Source of the DNA: Macrotrachela quadricornifera
Lineage: Eukaryota > Rotifera > Eurotatoria > Philodinida > Philodinidae
Direction: 5' to 3'
Assembly (NCBI GenBank): GCA_022393335.1
Contig: JAJEKB010021859.1
Coordinates: 1-64,000, forward strand
Length of the DNA stretch: 64,000 nt
Each line of letters begins with the position of its first letter. The first letter of the stretch is position 1. The notes below the pieces were generated by a model. It saw only the letters and a program-made list of their open reading frames with translations, was not told the origin of the DNA and did not search any database. Position numbers and translations under genes: made by a program. Below are positions 45,201 through 56,070 of this stretch, piece after piece.

Positions 45201-47520
45201 TTTGCTCTGGTGCTTTTATATTTCACAGTGGAAGCGACTAGTCGCTCGTTTGTGAAGTTCAACAGGGATTCCTACAGAGTAGGTCTGTAAAAATCTACTA
45301 GGTATTTCGGAAAAACTTTCTTGAGATTCTAATATTCAAAATTTCACTACAATATAATGCAGCTTTTTTAGAAAGATGACGAAATTGAATTTATAATGAT
45401 TAGTTACCAACGAAATTTGAACTTCGATATGCTCAACGAGAATTATTTTTCTGTGAATCAGATAATTTTCTCCTGAAAGCTAAACGCCAGTCTGATAGAG
45501 GGGTATATAAATAACTTTTCAGCACAATTCTTAACATACTTAATGTGGAGCTTTTGCATCGTTTTTCAGTTCATTATAGCAATACGACATGTCTTAGATG
45601 AAGAATGCTGGAAATTTTGTAATTCTTTTCCAATATGAGTCAATTGTCACACAAACTTTGTGTCTTTTGTCCCAGCATTTTGAATAGAAGTGTTATTTTT
45701 CCTTGGTTGTCAAAATATATTCTATTTATTTCTTGCTGATTGAACGACTAATCATTTTCTAATTGGTTTTTCCTTTCATTACTTATTTAACTGCTAGCTT
45801 AACTTGTCCTGCAAATGCATTCGATAAATCTACAATAAACTTTGGCAACTTATCGTGCATTCAGACATACAGAAGCACTTATCTCGAAAATTTGATCCTG
45901 ATAATCATCCATAGATAAATTAAATTTACACTGAAGAGTTATCTATATATCACTTCGGAACTTTTAGATCATATCTTATTTATATACAATTTTTTTTAAC
46001 CGTATCTAGACCAACTCATAAGCAGAAGGCTAACTAACAGACGTAGATGCTCTATTGGTCATGAAATATTTCGGAAATGAGCATAAAATTAATAAATTGA
46101 GATGCTTCTACATTTTCGGGTCAATTCAACATGCATGACGAACGGTAATTGATATAAATTCTATTACAAACATAGTTTTAAAAACAATAATAGTCAAAGA
46201 CTTGAGCAGTATTCCATTCAGTTCGACAGAAGCTAGTTTACCATAAAGAGTACGTAAAATAAGCATAGTTTTTGAATTTGGCGTCTGAAGTTCTATTATT
46301 GCAAAACTAAATCTTTATCATTCCGTGTGATTTCTTCAACAAATTGTGCTTCTGCATTTTTTGCTTATCTTTCCGTTTGCGTTTTTTGATTTCTGAATAG
46401 GAGTGATCCTATTAAAAATCTACTGATTCTTATGAAGTGGGAACTAATTTGATTTAATCGTAACATAGTTAGATGATTAGTTTGTGAAGAAGATAGGATG
46501 AGGGTATTCACTAGCCGTAAGTGACGCCTTATAGAGACTCTGACAAGCAATCCATCATTCATTTATAAGGTTAACATGATTCCTTCTTGCGTATAACTTT
46601 CGACGAAGTCTAGGATGCTTTTGGTAAGAATTATGCCAATTATAGCCCAAGCGACTAATGTCAGCACTTTATTAATGATCCTTAAAAATCAAAATTGTTA
46701 TCTCTGATGGAGGAAGTGCGAATGTTTGATATTTTTCGAATTTGAAATTGATAGTCTTGCTTATGGAAATCATATCGATAAATTACCTGGCAATGATTCT
46801 CAAAATAAATAGAATAAATTCAGTCGAGGGTTAAGCGAGTCACCGTTGGCGAGCGTTACTTGTGTATTATTGCGTATGAACTATAGAAAACATTTATTAG
46901 AATAATTTCCTCACATTATTCATTAAGCAAATGTTTACTTATTTACTGTTGTATAGGTTTATTTTAATATGAATGATTTTCATCAAAAAAATGTCAAGAA
47001 CTACAGAATATCTAAGCTTATCATATAAAATCCTTTTATATTATTTCTCATATCCTTCATCATACATAGTAATTATTATCTAATTTCAAGACTTCTTTTT
47101 TTTTTAACATAATATTCTATCTAAAAGCAAATCTTTTTCATAAGTTATTATTATTTTGATAGACATATTACCTAAAATTATACATAAAAGGACGCCATAT
47201 GAAAATCTTTTGATGAAAATATAAAATAAAACAAAAACTTTCAATTAGTATATGTACGCATTTCTATACTAAAGCTGTTTTTATAAAAAAATAATATAAT
47301 TAACACATTTTCGTCGTAACATCACTTTTCAAAATTATCTGAACTATCACATAGACAGATTTCCTAACTATTATAAATGTACATACCATTCTCAAACATT
47401 AATTGAATAGTACAGTATAATATTAATGATATATCATAAGGCCAGCAATCAATAGAAACTTATTCTAATTTACATATTACTATACGAATACTGTTTTGTA
47501 TTAACAATAATTCTTATAAC
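42296..47520. other. 5.2-kb intergenic stretch of eroded repeats
   Basis: No gene is recognised; frames such as 46365-46562 and 44522-44710 lack signatures. A loose motif recurs: GAGG(A/G)TCATATG(A/G)AAAAAA, then TTGTGTGTGTG, then TGTCTGT or GTCAGGGTCAAA, at about 43815-43865 and 45052-45110, with weaker relatives near 44025-44090 and 42830-42880. These look like decayed copies of one repeat family. A short GT microsatellite (43841-43851) is part of it. Confidence 0.45.
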
Positions 47521-48060
47521 ACACTCGATCCGATGTGGGACACCGGTCGCTCACGCCATATTCTAACGACAGAAATAAGAAAAAAATTGGTTCTTTTCCT
47601 ATTGTTTCCTTGGCAAAAAGTGACGATGAATCCTGCACCTATGCAACCATTGTTATTGCTTTAATCATTTTATTATGTAAAGAAATACTTTTCGTTAAAA
47701 CAATCAAGACAAAAGAAGTTACCGCAATCAGAACGGAAAGATTTTGATTCTTTTTGCTGCCATTGTATTAACTTCTTTTGAATCTTGTTTTGTGATTTTC
47801 TTGTAGCAACCAACACAACGTCATCGAATATTTCGTGCAGCCTGTAATCAGTGAGTTTACAGTTTCGAATGTCTTGTTGATTGCGTTCTAATATCAGGTT
47901 TAAGGTTTTCAACGGATCTATCAAAGAGTGAAGACCGCACAAGATTTTTGTGAAACTGCAAAATGGACACTTCGCTTCATGTCATGTTACAAACAGAAAA
48001 GAGAAAATAGTGGACCAGCGCAGAATGTAAAAAACTAAAGAGTGGATTTTGTCAGCTATA
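47521..48060 (-). pseudogene. Second remnant of the piggyBac-like transposase
   Basis: The minus strand carries the same Cys-rich ribbon as at 13.7 kb: RCVGCYKKITKQDSKEVN in one frame and, after a shift, ESKSFRSDCGNFFCLDCFNE in the next. The ribbon lies about 180 bp from ACACTCGATCCGATGTGGGAC at 47521, which aligns with the terminus at 13.56 kb (174 bp from its ribbon). A TTAA is not preserved exactly at this edge. Upstream sequence (47830-47942) continues open in one frame (LERNQQDIRNCKLTDYRLH). The frameshift inside the ribbon makes it non-functional. Confidence 0.5.
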
Positions 48061-49856
48061 ATGTTTTTATCTTTTTTACGACATTCAAAATCTTCCAAGC
48101 AAAATATCATACAAAATAGTTTGGACACAAAACTTAAATCATATAAATATTACCAACCATTCAATTTGGTCATCTTTTCATCATAATAAAAACACTACAA
48201 AATATATTATTAAACAAATTCTATCAGATATAAGTTGCAAATAATAACTTTCTTAAATTTTATAACTATAAAACTAAAAAGCTTGGTTTAATTTTGCCTT
48301 ACGCATAAATAAGAATGATAAAGTATCGTGTTTGTTCGGATTATTTTGGCGACCACTGTATATGCGTTTCTTTTTGTCTTGCACCGAGGAAAGAATCGAA
48401 AAAGATAAAACTACACAGTGTCGCGTGATGAAAATATTATGTGCGAAAAGTATTCGTCTGTCTCGCTCATCATGACGTGCATGAAATTGCACGATTCATT
48501 GATTCGCGTAAATAAACATTACTTGGAAAAAACCAACTAACTTCATTGAGTATAAATACGTAAGATAACTTACTTCTAAGATACATAAAAACAATTTCAA
48601 TATATTTCAGTGTTAATTCTTATCGTAAGTATGCCTAATTATTTGTATATCAATTTTGCTATGTAATCCGATACTCCAGACATAAGTATTTATATTAATA
48701 TTCGAAATTAGTGTTTATATCACGTTATAGAGTACCCTTCAAAAGGTAAGAAGATATATTTCATCATTCGGAAGTTCGTTCCTCTGTCTTTAAAATATAT
48801 ACACTAAGTATTAATCACAATTTTCTTCATTACAATATGTTTCATCGTACTTTGAAACTATTTATGTATCTTATTATGGAGCCCCTACATCCGTTCTCAA
48901 ATGTTATTTCAACTATCCTGTATAATCTTTCTGTGGGAAACAAGAAAATTTTTTCCTTTTATCTAAATGAAGTTATTCTCAAAATAGTACTTTATTATGA
49001 TCACTATAGTGGTGTTATGAAAAGATCATATTTTAAATTTCAATAATCCATTTATGAAATACCAGTAAAAACCAGTAAACAATAATTGACTTTTAATAAT
49101 GATTCAAATGTGGTACCCTTTTCTCTAAAGTGTTGCATGTTGAGCAGGATAAATGTGATATTATCGAAAAAATGTTGTCTTTAGCATAATTTATATTTAT
49201 GTAGTAGAGCAATAGTTGAGATAATACGAACATGAAATAAGTGACTGGTTATATTGCTGATGAGAAAAGTTGGCTTGGGTAAAATATCTTCTTTGTTCAG
49301 AGTGTAGCTTCGAGTTGAAATTGAAATCACCCATTCCTAGGAACAATATCTACGGTTTTCGAATGAATTTTCTTCTCACACATACAATGATAGATATTCC
49401 TTCTTTTAGAAAAGGACTAGGGTTTCTCACTACCTACGTGCAATCAAAATTCCAAGCTAACAGCTTGAAATATTGATAAACCTTAAAATAGTGAGGAAAT
49501 TTTGATTATCAATCTATGTCGAAGCAAAGTCTAGCCGTTGAAGTTGACTCTATCAAACGAACATTTTCAATTGCAAGTTTACAGAGCTAGACTTTTGAGA
49601 AGAAAATATACATACTTATATTTTTCCTATTTTCTGTAAAGGATCCTTTCTTTTTAAAAAACTCAATCCTATAAGGATTCCTATTTTTTGAAGAATTTGT
49701 AATCGCAAGTCAGGGTCTAACCTATAATCTTTCGTTGTTAAACGAACTTTACAGATGAAAAAAAAAATTATATGCCATTAACGTATATACACAGATGCGA
49801 ATATTTTTGCTTTTAGATTATTTTTTTGTGATTGTTGCTAAAAAAAAGTGAATAAA
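48061..49856. other. Intergenic, upstream of the P450 gene
   Basis: No gene recognised. Frames at 48274-48492, 48837-49046 and 49270-49476 have no signature. The last about 100 bases before 49857 are the likely promoter and leader of the P450 gene. Confidence 0.45.
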
Positions 49857-52800
49857 ATGTTACTTTTATTCATGATTCTTCTCCTTGTATGCATTGTTCT
49901 CATGTTCTACTACTGTTTTCTGATGTATCAATGTTATCAATACTTTCGTCGACGCAATATCCGTACCCCACCTTTCCGTTTCTTCTTTGGTCATTTGAAA
50001 ACGTTATGGGATGAGGCATATTTTCACCGAAAGCTTAACGGCTGGACAATACTATATGGAAAGATCTATGGGATATATCAAGGAACTGTTCCTACTTTTG
50101 TTGTTAGCGATCTTGATTTTCTTCACGAAGTCTTCATCAAACAATTTTCCGTTTTTCATGGGCGACAAGACATTGTGCAAGGTAGGAGATTTCCAAACGT
50201 CTTTACTTCATCAGGTGCACAATGGCGTCGACATCGTCATGTGCTAAATCCGACATTCTCTGCTGCCAAATTAAAGCTGATGAGTCCTCTTATCAATGGA
50301 TGTATTGATAATGCAATGGAAAAATTAGTTGATCATGTGAGAGACAACAATGAATTCAATATTTACTTATACTATAAGCGAATGACAATGGATGTTATAT
50401 GTAAGTATATCTCCACTTCCTCCTTTTTCGGTATTGTTTGCCCTGAAATTATCTCTTAACATATCCAAGCACATTTCTGTACATATAATAATTCGTGAAA
50501 GCTTGCAATCAGATTTTTGAAGACTCATTTCTTCTGTAAATGTTTCGAGAATATGTCTTCAAGACACAAAAACAGCAAAAATTTTATACGCTTGGAGAGT
50601 GTTCTGGATGTCATTACTTCTAGTATTCTTTAGGTCGATGTGCATTTGGAATTGACACCGATGTACAAAATAATCCAGCCAATATGTATTTTAAGAAAGT
50701 CGAGGAAATCTTCGCGTGTGACGTAAGGACGACTAAGCTTTTCAGACTTAGTCAAGTTATGCCTACAATAGGGAATATTATTGGTAAAATTTTGTTTATC
50801 CAGAGCATGGTACTAGCGCCCATCAATATGTATCTTTTACCCTTGATAACAAAGAAACAATTTCATGAAGAGCCAGGTATGTGGATCTTCAAGCGAATAA
50901 ATCCAATTATCCAGCAGAGACAGCAAACACCTACTTCACGAGTCGATCTTCTGCAATTAATGTTACAAGTGATGACTGAAGAGACAATTAATGTGAGTAA
51001 AATCTATTAAACTTGAAACCTACTTCTTGGATAATAATTATACTTTGCATCTGTTAATAGACTTGAGAATTTTCAGTAGGATATGCTATTAATACATACG
51101 AGTACGAAAAAATTACATAGGCTGGGGCTTAACCCTTTCGTGGCGAGCGTCCTATATATGGGACAGTGGTATTGTTCTTCTGATATAGATATCAATTTTT
51201 ACTCAAACTGTAGGTTTATATTTCCGTTTATTAGATATATCATTCGGCAATGTTTTGTGTGCTATATGAACTGGGAGCTGGAGAAAATATCGCTCCTTTT
51301 CGATTTCAATTGATAGTAGTTCCAGCGCTTGTGGAAGAATCTAGAGTTAAAAAATCTAACAATTGCGAAGAATAACCAATAGAGATGTCTGTGCGCATTG
51401 GTACACCACACTTTCCGTCAAACGTGTAAAGCTCCATTCGCGATCCAGAACAGGAAGGAAAAATGAACTACAAGTACATGAAATGAAATGTTGCCTTATG
51501 CTTTACGTTTCTTTTTTCAGACCTATCATACGTTGCACAATTTCTAATAAAAACTATATTATAAATGGTGGAGTTCATTAGTTACTTGGACTTCTAGCAA
51601 TGAAAAAGATCATTTCAACTGACAAATGCACAAGCTTTTTTACAAAGTGTACTATGAACTAGTTGTTCACTAAAACTAACCGTGCCGTAAAATACTCTTT
51701 CACGGATAGCCGAGTCAAAACTAGAAGATTTTTGGAAATATCTTTTGTCTGGTAGACTTCATAAAGCACTTTTATTGATTATTTTGGTAGAAAAATTTCA
51801 AAAATACATCAATAAATAAGAACGATACCGTCAGCATACCGAAAATTTCGAACTGCTATAGCTAATAGAGTTATCTGATTTATGAGTATGTTGATCATAT
51901 CATTCATGAAGTTTACTAGACAAAAGATATTTCCAAGAACCTTTCATTTTTGGCTAGGCTATTCCTGAAAAGATACAACTGTATGCACGAAAACTGAAAC
52001 TTTCCGTACTACTAAAACGTGTTTTTTACAGCCTTTCATTTGATATAAAATACTTTCTTCTAGGATAAAGAAGAGGACAGCAGCAAAATAAACTATCGAC
52101 TAACTCGAACAGAAGTTATCAGCAACATTCTTATCTTCATGACAGCAGGATATGAGACAACATCAACCGCTTTGGCATATGCAACATATGTACTTGCCAA
52201 GTATCCAAAAGTTCTTCAAAAACTTCAAGCTGAAATTGATCAATTCACATTGGACAACAGTGATACATCCGACAAGGAAACAAAAGAATATCCTGATTAT
52301 GATATAGTCGCGCAGATGCCTTATATGAATATGTTCGTTTCCGAAGTCTTGAGAATGTATCCCATTGCAAATGGACGGGTTCAAAGATATGCCTCCGAAG
52401 ATACAGTCGTACAAGGAATTAAAATTGAAAAAGGTAACTAGATATTTTCAGTAAAGTATGCAACATTCCCATCTTTTTCTTAACTATCAGAGAATTCATA
52501 AGAATCGGGTCACAGTCTACAGAATTTTCCTTTTTAAATTTTTAACACACAGAACCTTCTCAAAACATGTGTTTTTTTTATCGTTTCAAGGCACGATAGT
52601 GTATGCTGATATTTATTCAGTCCATTATGATCCTGAGCTTTGGGGTCCTGAAGATCCGTTTTTGTTCTATCCTGAACGTCATGCAACGAAACGTCATCCA
52701 ATGGCTTATCTACCGTTTGGAGTGGGACCACGACATTGTATTGGAGAGCACTTTGCATTGATCGAGATAAAGACTCTTCTAGTACGATTGCTTCGCGACT

Positions 52801-52907
52801 ATTCGATATTACCCGGTGAACATCTCGAAAGCAAATTCGAACTTCGTGACAAATTGGTCATCGCACCGGAAGAAGTTTGGATCAAATTAGTAAAAAGAAA
52901 TGCTTAA
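49857..52907 (+). CDS. Microsomal cytochrome P450, CYP3-clan-like (4 exons)
   Basis: Haem-thiolate monooxygenase anchored to the ER. My model: 49857-50400, 50634-50992, 52064-52433, 52591-52907, all GT-AG, 529 residues. The start is the ATG at 49857; the GTG nine bases earlier is not a eukaryotic start. Residues 1-24 are a hydrophobic anchor. The C-helix has GAQWRRHRHVLNPTFSAAKL, typical of the CYP3 clan, and the exon 1-2 join gives CRCAFGID. The I-helix oxygen motif is TAGYETTS (A329-G330-x-E332-T333-T334). The K-helix ExxR is E395-V-L-R398. The PERF position reads YPERH. The haem loop is PFGVGPRHCIG with ligand Cys474. Every hallmark is present, so it is likely active; the substrate cannot be deduced, though the clan is often xenobiotic-related. 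Intron 2 is 1,071 bp, far longer than the 233- and 157-bp introns, and contains a piggyBac-like end. Confidence 0.92.
51129..51165 (+). mobile_element. PiggyBac-like terminus in P450 intron 2
   Basis: TTAA at 51129-51132 is followed by CCCTTTCGTGGCGAGCG, then CCTATATATGGGAC. TTAA followed by CCC and an imperfect palindrome is the usual look of a piggyBac-family end. No opposite end was found before the acceptor at 52063, so this is a truncated or eroded insertion that may account for part of the long intron. It is not the same sequence as the ends at 13.56 and 47.5 kb. Confidence 0.4.
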
Positions 52908-53407
52908 GAGACCCATACAATACTTTAAGATCTAAAACTTTCCTTTCTTTTGACTAATTCTTAAATAGATATAGAAAAAAAAATTATATAAACTATAAGA
53001 AAGTTGTATTCTCATACTATTCATAATGTTTTTTTTTATCTTGTGTCACTTCTCACTAATTATGATTTTTCTAGATTTGTATTTATTTGAGCAATTTTTT
53101 TTTATTCTTGCGCTTTTTATCTAGCATGAAAATGACGAATTCGCCATGAGGCGCTGACTATCTTAATACCATCTAACTTCTGGGACTTAGACATATAAAG
53201 ATATAAAATGAACAACTAGACACACAGAAAACTGACAACATATTTAACACAAATAGATGATCAATTTTTCTGAAAGAAGTTCTCTAAATAGGACTATAGA
53301 CGGACATAATTTAGTTATAAATGAATTTACATAAGTAGTCAAAAAAGGTTCGGCAGTCATTATCGAGAAAAAATGAAAGTGTTCTTCTTGGTCAACCTAA
53401 TGGCATG
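52908..53407. other. Intergenic, 3' flank of the P450 gene
   Basis: AT-rich with several T runs. No feature recognised. Confidence 0.45.
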
Positions 53408-54447
53408 TCAGTCAGGAATGATCGTTTCGATTAATTGCCGATTTTTTAACGATTTCATGACATGGGACAGATCAGTCAGTTGTAGACGTTGAAGTTCCTG
53501 ATGTATAGCAAACAAATCCAACAAAACATTCATTGTCTGGCATTCATCAATAGTTGTTTGAACACATGCAAATTTATTGCTCATATTCGAGTAACAGATC
53601 ATATTTGATTCTGTGTTTCTAAAGTAAATTTTCACAAAACCTTTCAGTCTCATAGAAAATCGCAATAGAATGGAAATTTCAGTCATTTTAGATCTGCTTC
53701 TGACAGATATTCATACTAATATGTTTTTTCCAGACGAATATCACATAAAGTCGATGATATTAGTATCTTCAGTTAGATTTCTCTCAGGAAGTCGAACGAA
53801 TATAGTTTATACCAAATTTTTAGTCTTTATCATCGTCAAAAACAATTGAAAACTGTAATGTAATTCACAATCTATAATTCCTGTTCATTATCTATCCCAA
53901 CGGTTGTACATTTATAACAGAAATTAATTTTCTACTGGAAATCAAATGCATAAATGGAGGAATTCATGCTAGTTGGATCTAGGCGAAACTTAATTTGGTC
54001 TACTGGTTAGACATGGATATTTTCTGAATAAATGTGTTTGTAACAGCGCACTGTTTTGTATAAGCAACAAACAGTCAAGTATAACTGTAGTATTTCTGAA
54101 AACACATTAAAAAAAAAAAGATAAGATGACGTTAAAAGTTGCGATAATGATTGTAAATAGTAAAGACTCGTACTCGCTGTATTCGAACCGATTTCAATAA
54201 CTTATTGACTGACACAATTACAGTGAACCACTCATTATTCTCCGATGATGTTGTGTTCACCGGGGGGAAAATCAACTTTTGAATAGAATGGTATAGCGAG
54301 CTGAAATACTTCATAATATATTTCTGGATCGATTTGAAGTATAACAATATGCTGCTCGAATTTGTACGAAATTATAATCACTCGAATAAGACCATAAAAG
54401 CAATTAAAAAAATGGATCTTAATATGTCGATTTGAAACTTTAACCAC
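53408..54447 (-). pseudogene. Decayed gene of unknown family
   Basis: On the minus strand an ATG frame at 54447-54235 reads KVSNRHIKIHFFNCFYGLIR, ILQIDPEIYYEVFQLAIPFY and KVDFPPGEHN before running into a stop; a shifted frame continues NNEWFTVIVSVNKLLKSVRI. About 450 bp further on, another ATG frame (53686-53408) reads LLRFSMRLKGFVKIYFRNTE, VQTTIDECQTMNVLLDLFAI and LQRLQLTDLSHVMKSL. Both parts look like real protein, not AT-rich noise, and they lie in the same orientation, so they could be one broken gene or two. The frameshift near 54255-54270 disrupts the first part. I do not recognise the family and assign no function. Confidence 0.35.
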
Positions 54448-54828
54448 ATATCGCAGTCACTGATCTAAAATTGTTGGTAAAAGACAGGAGCATGTAAGAT
54501 CTAGCTTTGAGCTATTGCTATTTTCTGTTGGGTTCTAATGAAATTGGCGGAGAATTTCATTGCGAATGTTTTAAAAGCAAAATACAACACTTCCTAAACG
54601 ATCTAAAGTCACTCATAACCGAAAAATTCTATTGATTTTTACAGACAAAAACAACAATCTATCGTTTTTTACTTCCAACTACAACAATAAAGAATTTTAT
54701 GTATGAATATATAAAGCATAATGTTGATACTATGGGAAAAGAATTGAAGGATTTAACAAGACGAAATCACTCAGTAGAAGTGCGCAAAAACTGAGTGTAA
54801 AAATATTTTGTTAATTTTAAATTGGCGA

Positions 54829-55949
54829 TCATTTGAGTTTATCTCGACCATGCGGTATGTCATAGTCGATCTCTGGTCCTCGTGGTATAATTCCGGTTGG
54901 ATTGATATGCAGATGCGATGTAAAATAGTGCGCTTTGATTTCAACCATATTGACCGTGTCTTTTATGCCATTCATTTGATAGATTTCACGTGTAAAAGCA
55001 AATAGATTAGGAAAATCTTTTGAGATCAACTTCTTGTTGCATTTAAAATGAGTAAAATAGACTGGATCAAATCGAAGTAAAGTAGTAAAGGCTCGAATAT
55101 CGGCCTCGGTCAAATGTTCATTATCGATAAGATAACGTTGTTTTGACAGTATCGCTTCCAGTGTATCTAACATCGAAAAAACATCTTTAAATGCTGCATC
55201 ATAAGCTTCTTGAGATTCGGCAAAACCAGCGCGATAAACACCATTGTTTAATTTCTCATAGACTTGATTGTTCAATTCATCGATACGCGAACGAAGCTTT
55301 TCCGGATACAAATCTAATGTTGGATTACGAGCGTATTGATTGAATTGAGAATTAAGCATTCGAATAATCTCTGGTGATTCATTATTGACTATTTTTTGTG
55401 CCTAGAATTTATAAATACATGCGATTTCTATCCTATCATCTATTTTCCTTACTTTCAGGTCAAAGAGAACAGGTACTGTAATAATGCCATTATAGTTTGG
55501 ATCACTCAATTGATAAACTTCTTTGAGATAAGTAAATTTCGGATGATGTGGATCCAATGTCTGTTTACTGAATGTCCATCCGTCATCTGTTTTGAAGTCA
55601 AGATAACTGTCGACGGTAGAATGCGAAATTACATGATCCAATCCTTTCAATTTCAATAGGATAAGTGTTCGATGAGCCTGTAGAAAAAAAAGGACATCAA
55701 TAGAAAACTATGACAAATATTATACAGAAGAAAAAACTTACCCAAGGACATGCATATGAGACGTATAGATGATAACGGTTTGCTTCTGGTGGATGTTCCG
55801 CAGACGGATCATTTTGAATCCATTTGCGAAAGATTGAAACTAAAAGTGTATTAGTATTAGATCTAAAAGAATCTTCAATGCATAGTTAACCTACCATCTC
55901 GAACGTATTCTCCCTTTACACTAGCAACTGATGTTTTTGAGTCAGCCAT
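54829..55949 (-). CDS. Xi-class glutathione transferase (glutathionyl-hydroquinone reductase, 4 exons)
   Basis: Cytosolic enzyme expected to reduce glutathionyl-hydroquinones using glutathione through a catalytic cysteine. My model (minus): 55949-55895, 55839-55742, 55677-55453, 55401-54829, all GT-AG, 316 residues. The N-terminal thioredoxin-like domain has RYHLYVSYACPWAHRTLILL with the catalytic C49-P-W-A motif, which sets the Xi class (YqjG/ECM4 type) apart from ordinary GSTs; VPVLFDLK follows. The all-helical C-terminal domain has SQFNQYARNPTLDLYP, LNNQVYEKLNNGVYRAGFAE, YLIDNEHLTEADIRAFTTLL and ends HINPTGIIPRGPEIDYDIPH, the usual Xi tail. Full length with no broken motif. Xi enzymes are common in bacteria, fungi and plants and rare in animals, so a transferred origin is possible, but the gene now has several short introns. 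It lies tail-to-tail with the P450 gene, with the decayed gene between. Confidence 0.92.
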
Positions 55950-56020
55950 GATGCAGTACGCAAAACAAATTCGATGTTATTAAAAATAAAAGCATCGTAA
56001 TGTTGACAAGGCATATTTTT

Positions 56021-56070
56021 TTCCTTTTTTTTTTCTTTTCTTTTCTTTTCTTTTCTTTTTTTCTTTTTTG
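56021..56070. repeat. Pyrimidine microsatellite (TTTTC)n
   Basis: About 50 bp of T and C built on a TTTTC unit, imperfect at both edges. It lies about 70 bp upstream of the glutathione transferase start (GA-rich on that gene's sense strand) and might influence its promoter; this is inference from position only. Confidence 0.85.

Noticed and set aside
49848..49856. GTG at 49848 as the P450 start
   Set aside because: Eukaryotic nuclear genes start at ATG; the ATG at 49857 gives a normal P450 anchor.
49857..55949. P450 and glutathione transferase as a detoxification gene cluster
   Set aside because: They are in opposite orientation with a decayed gene between and no shared regulatory sequence; proximity alone is not evidence.
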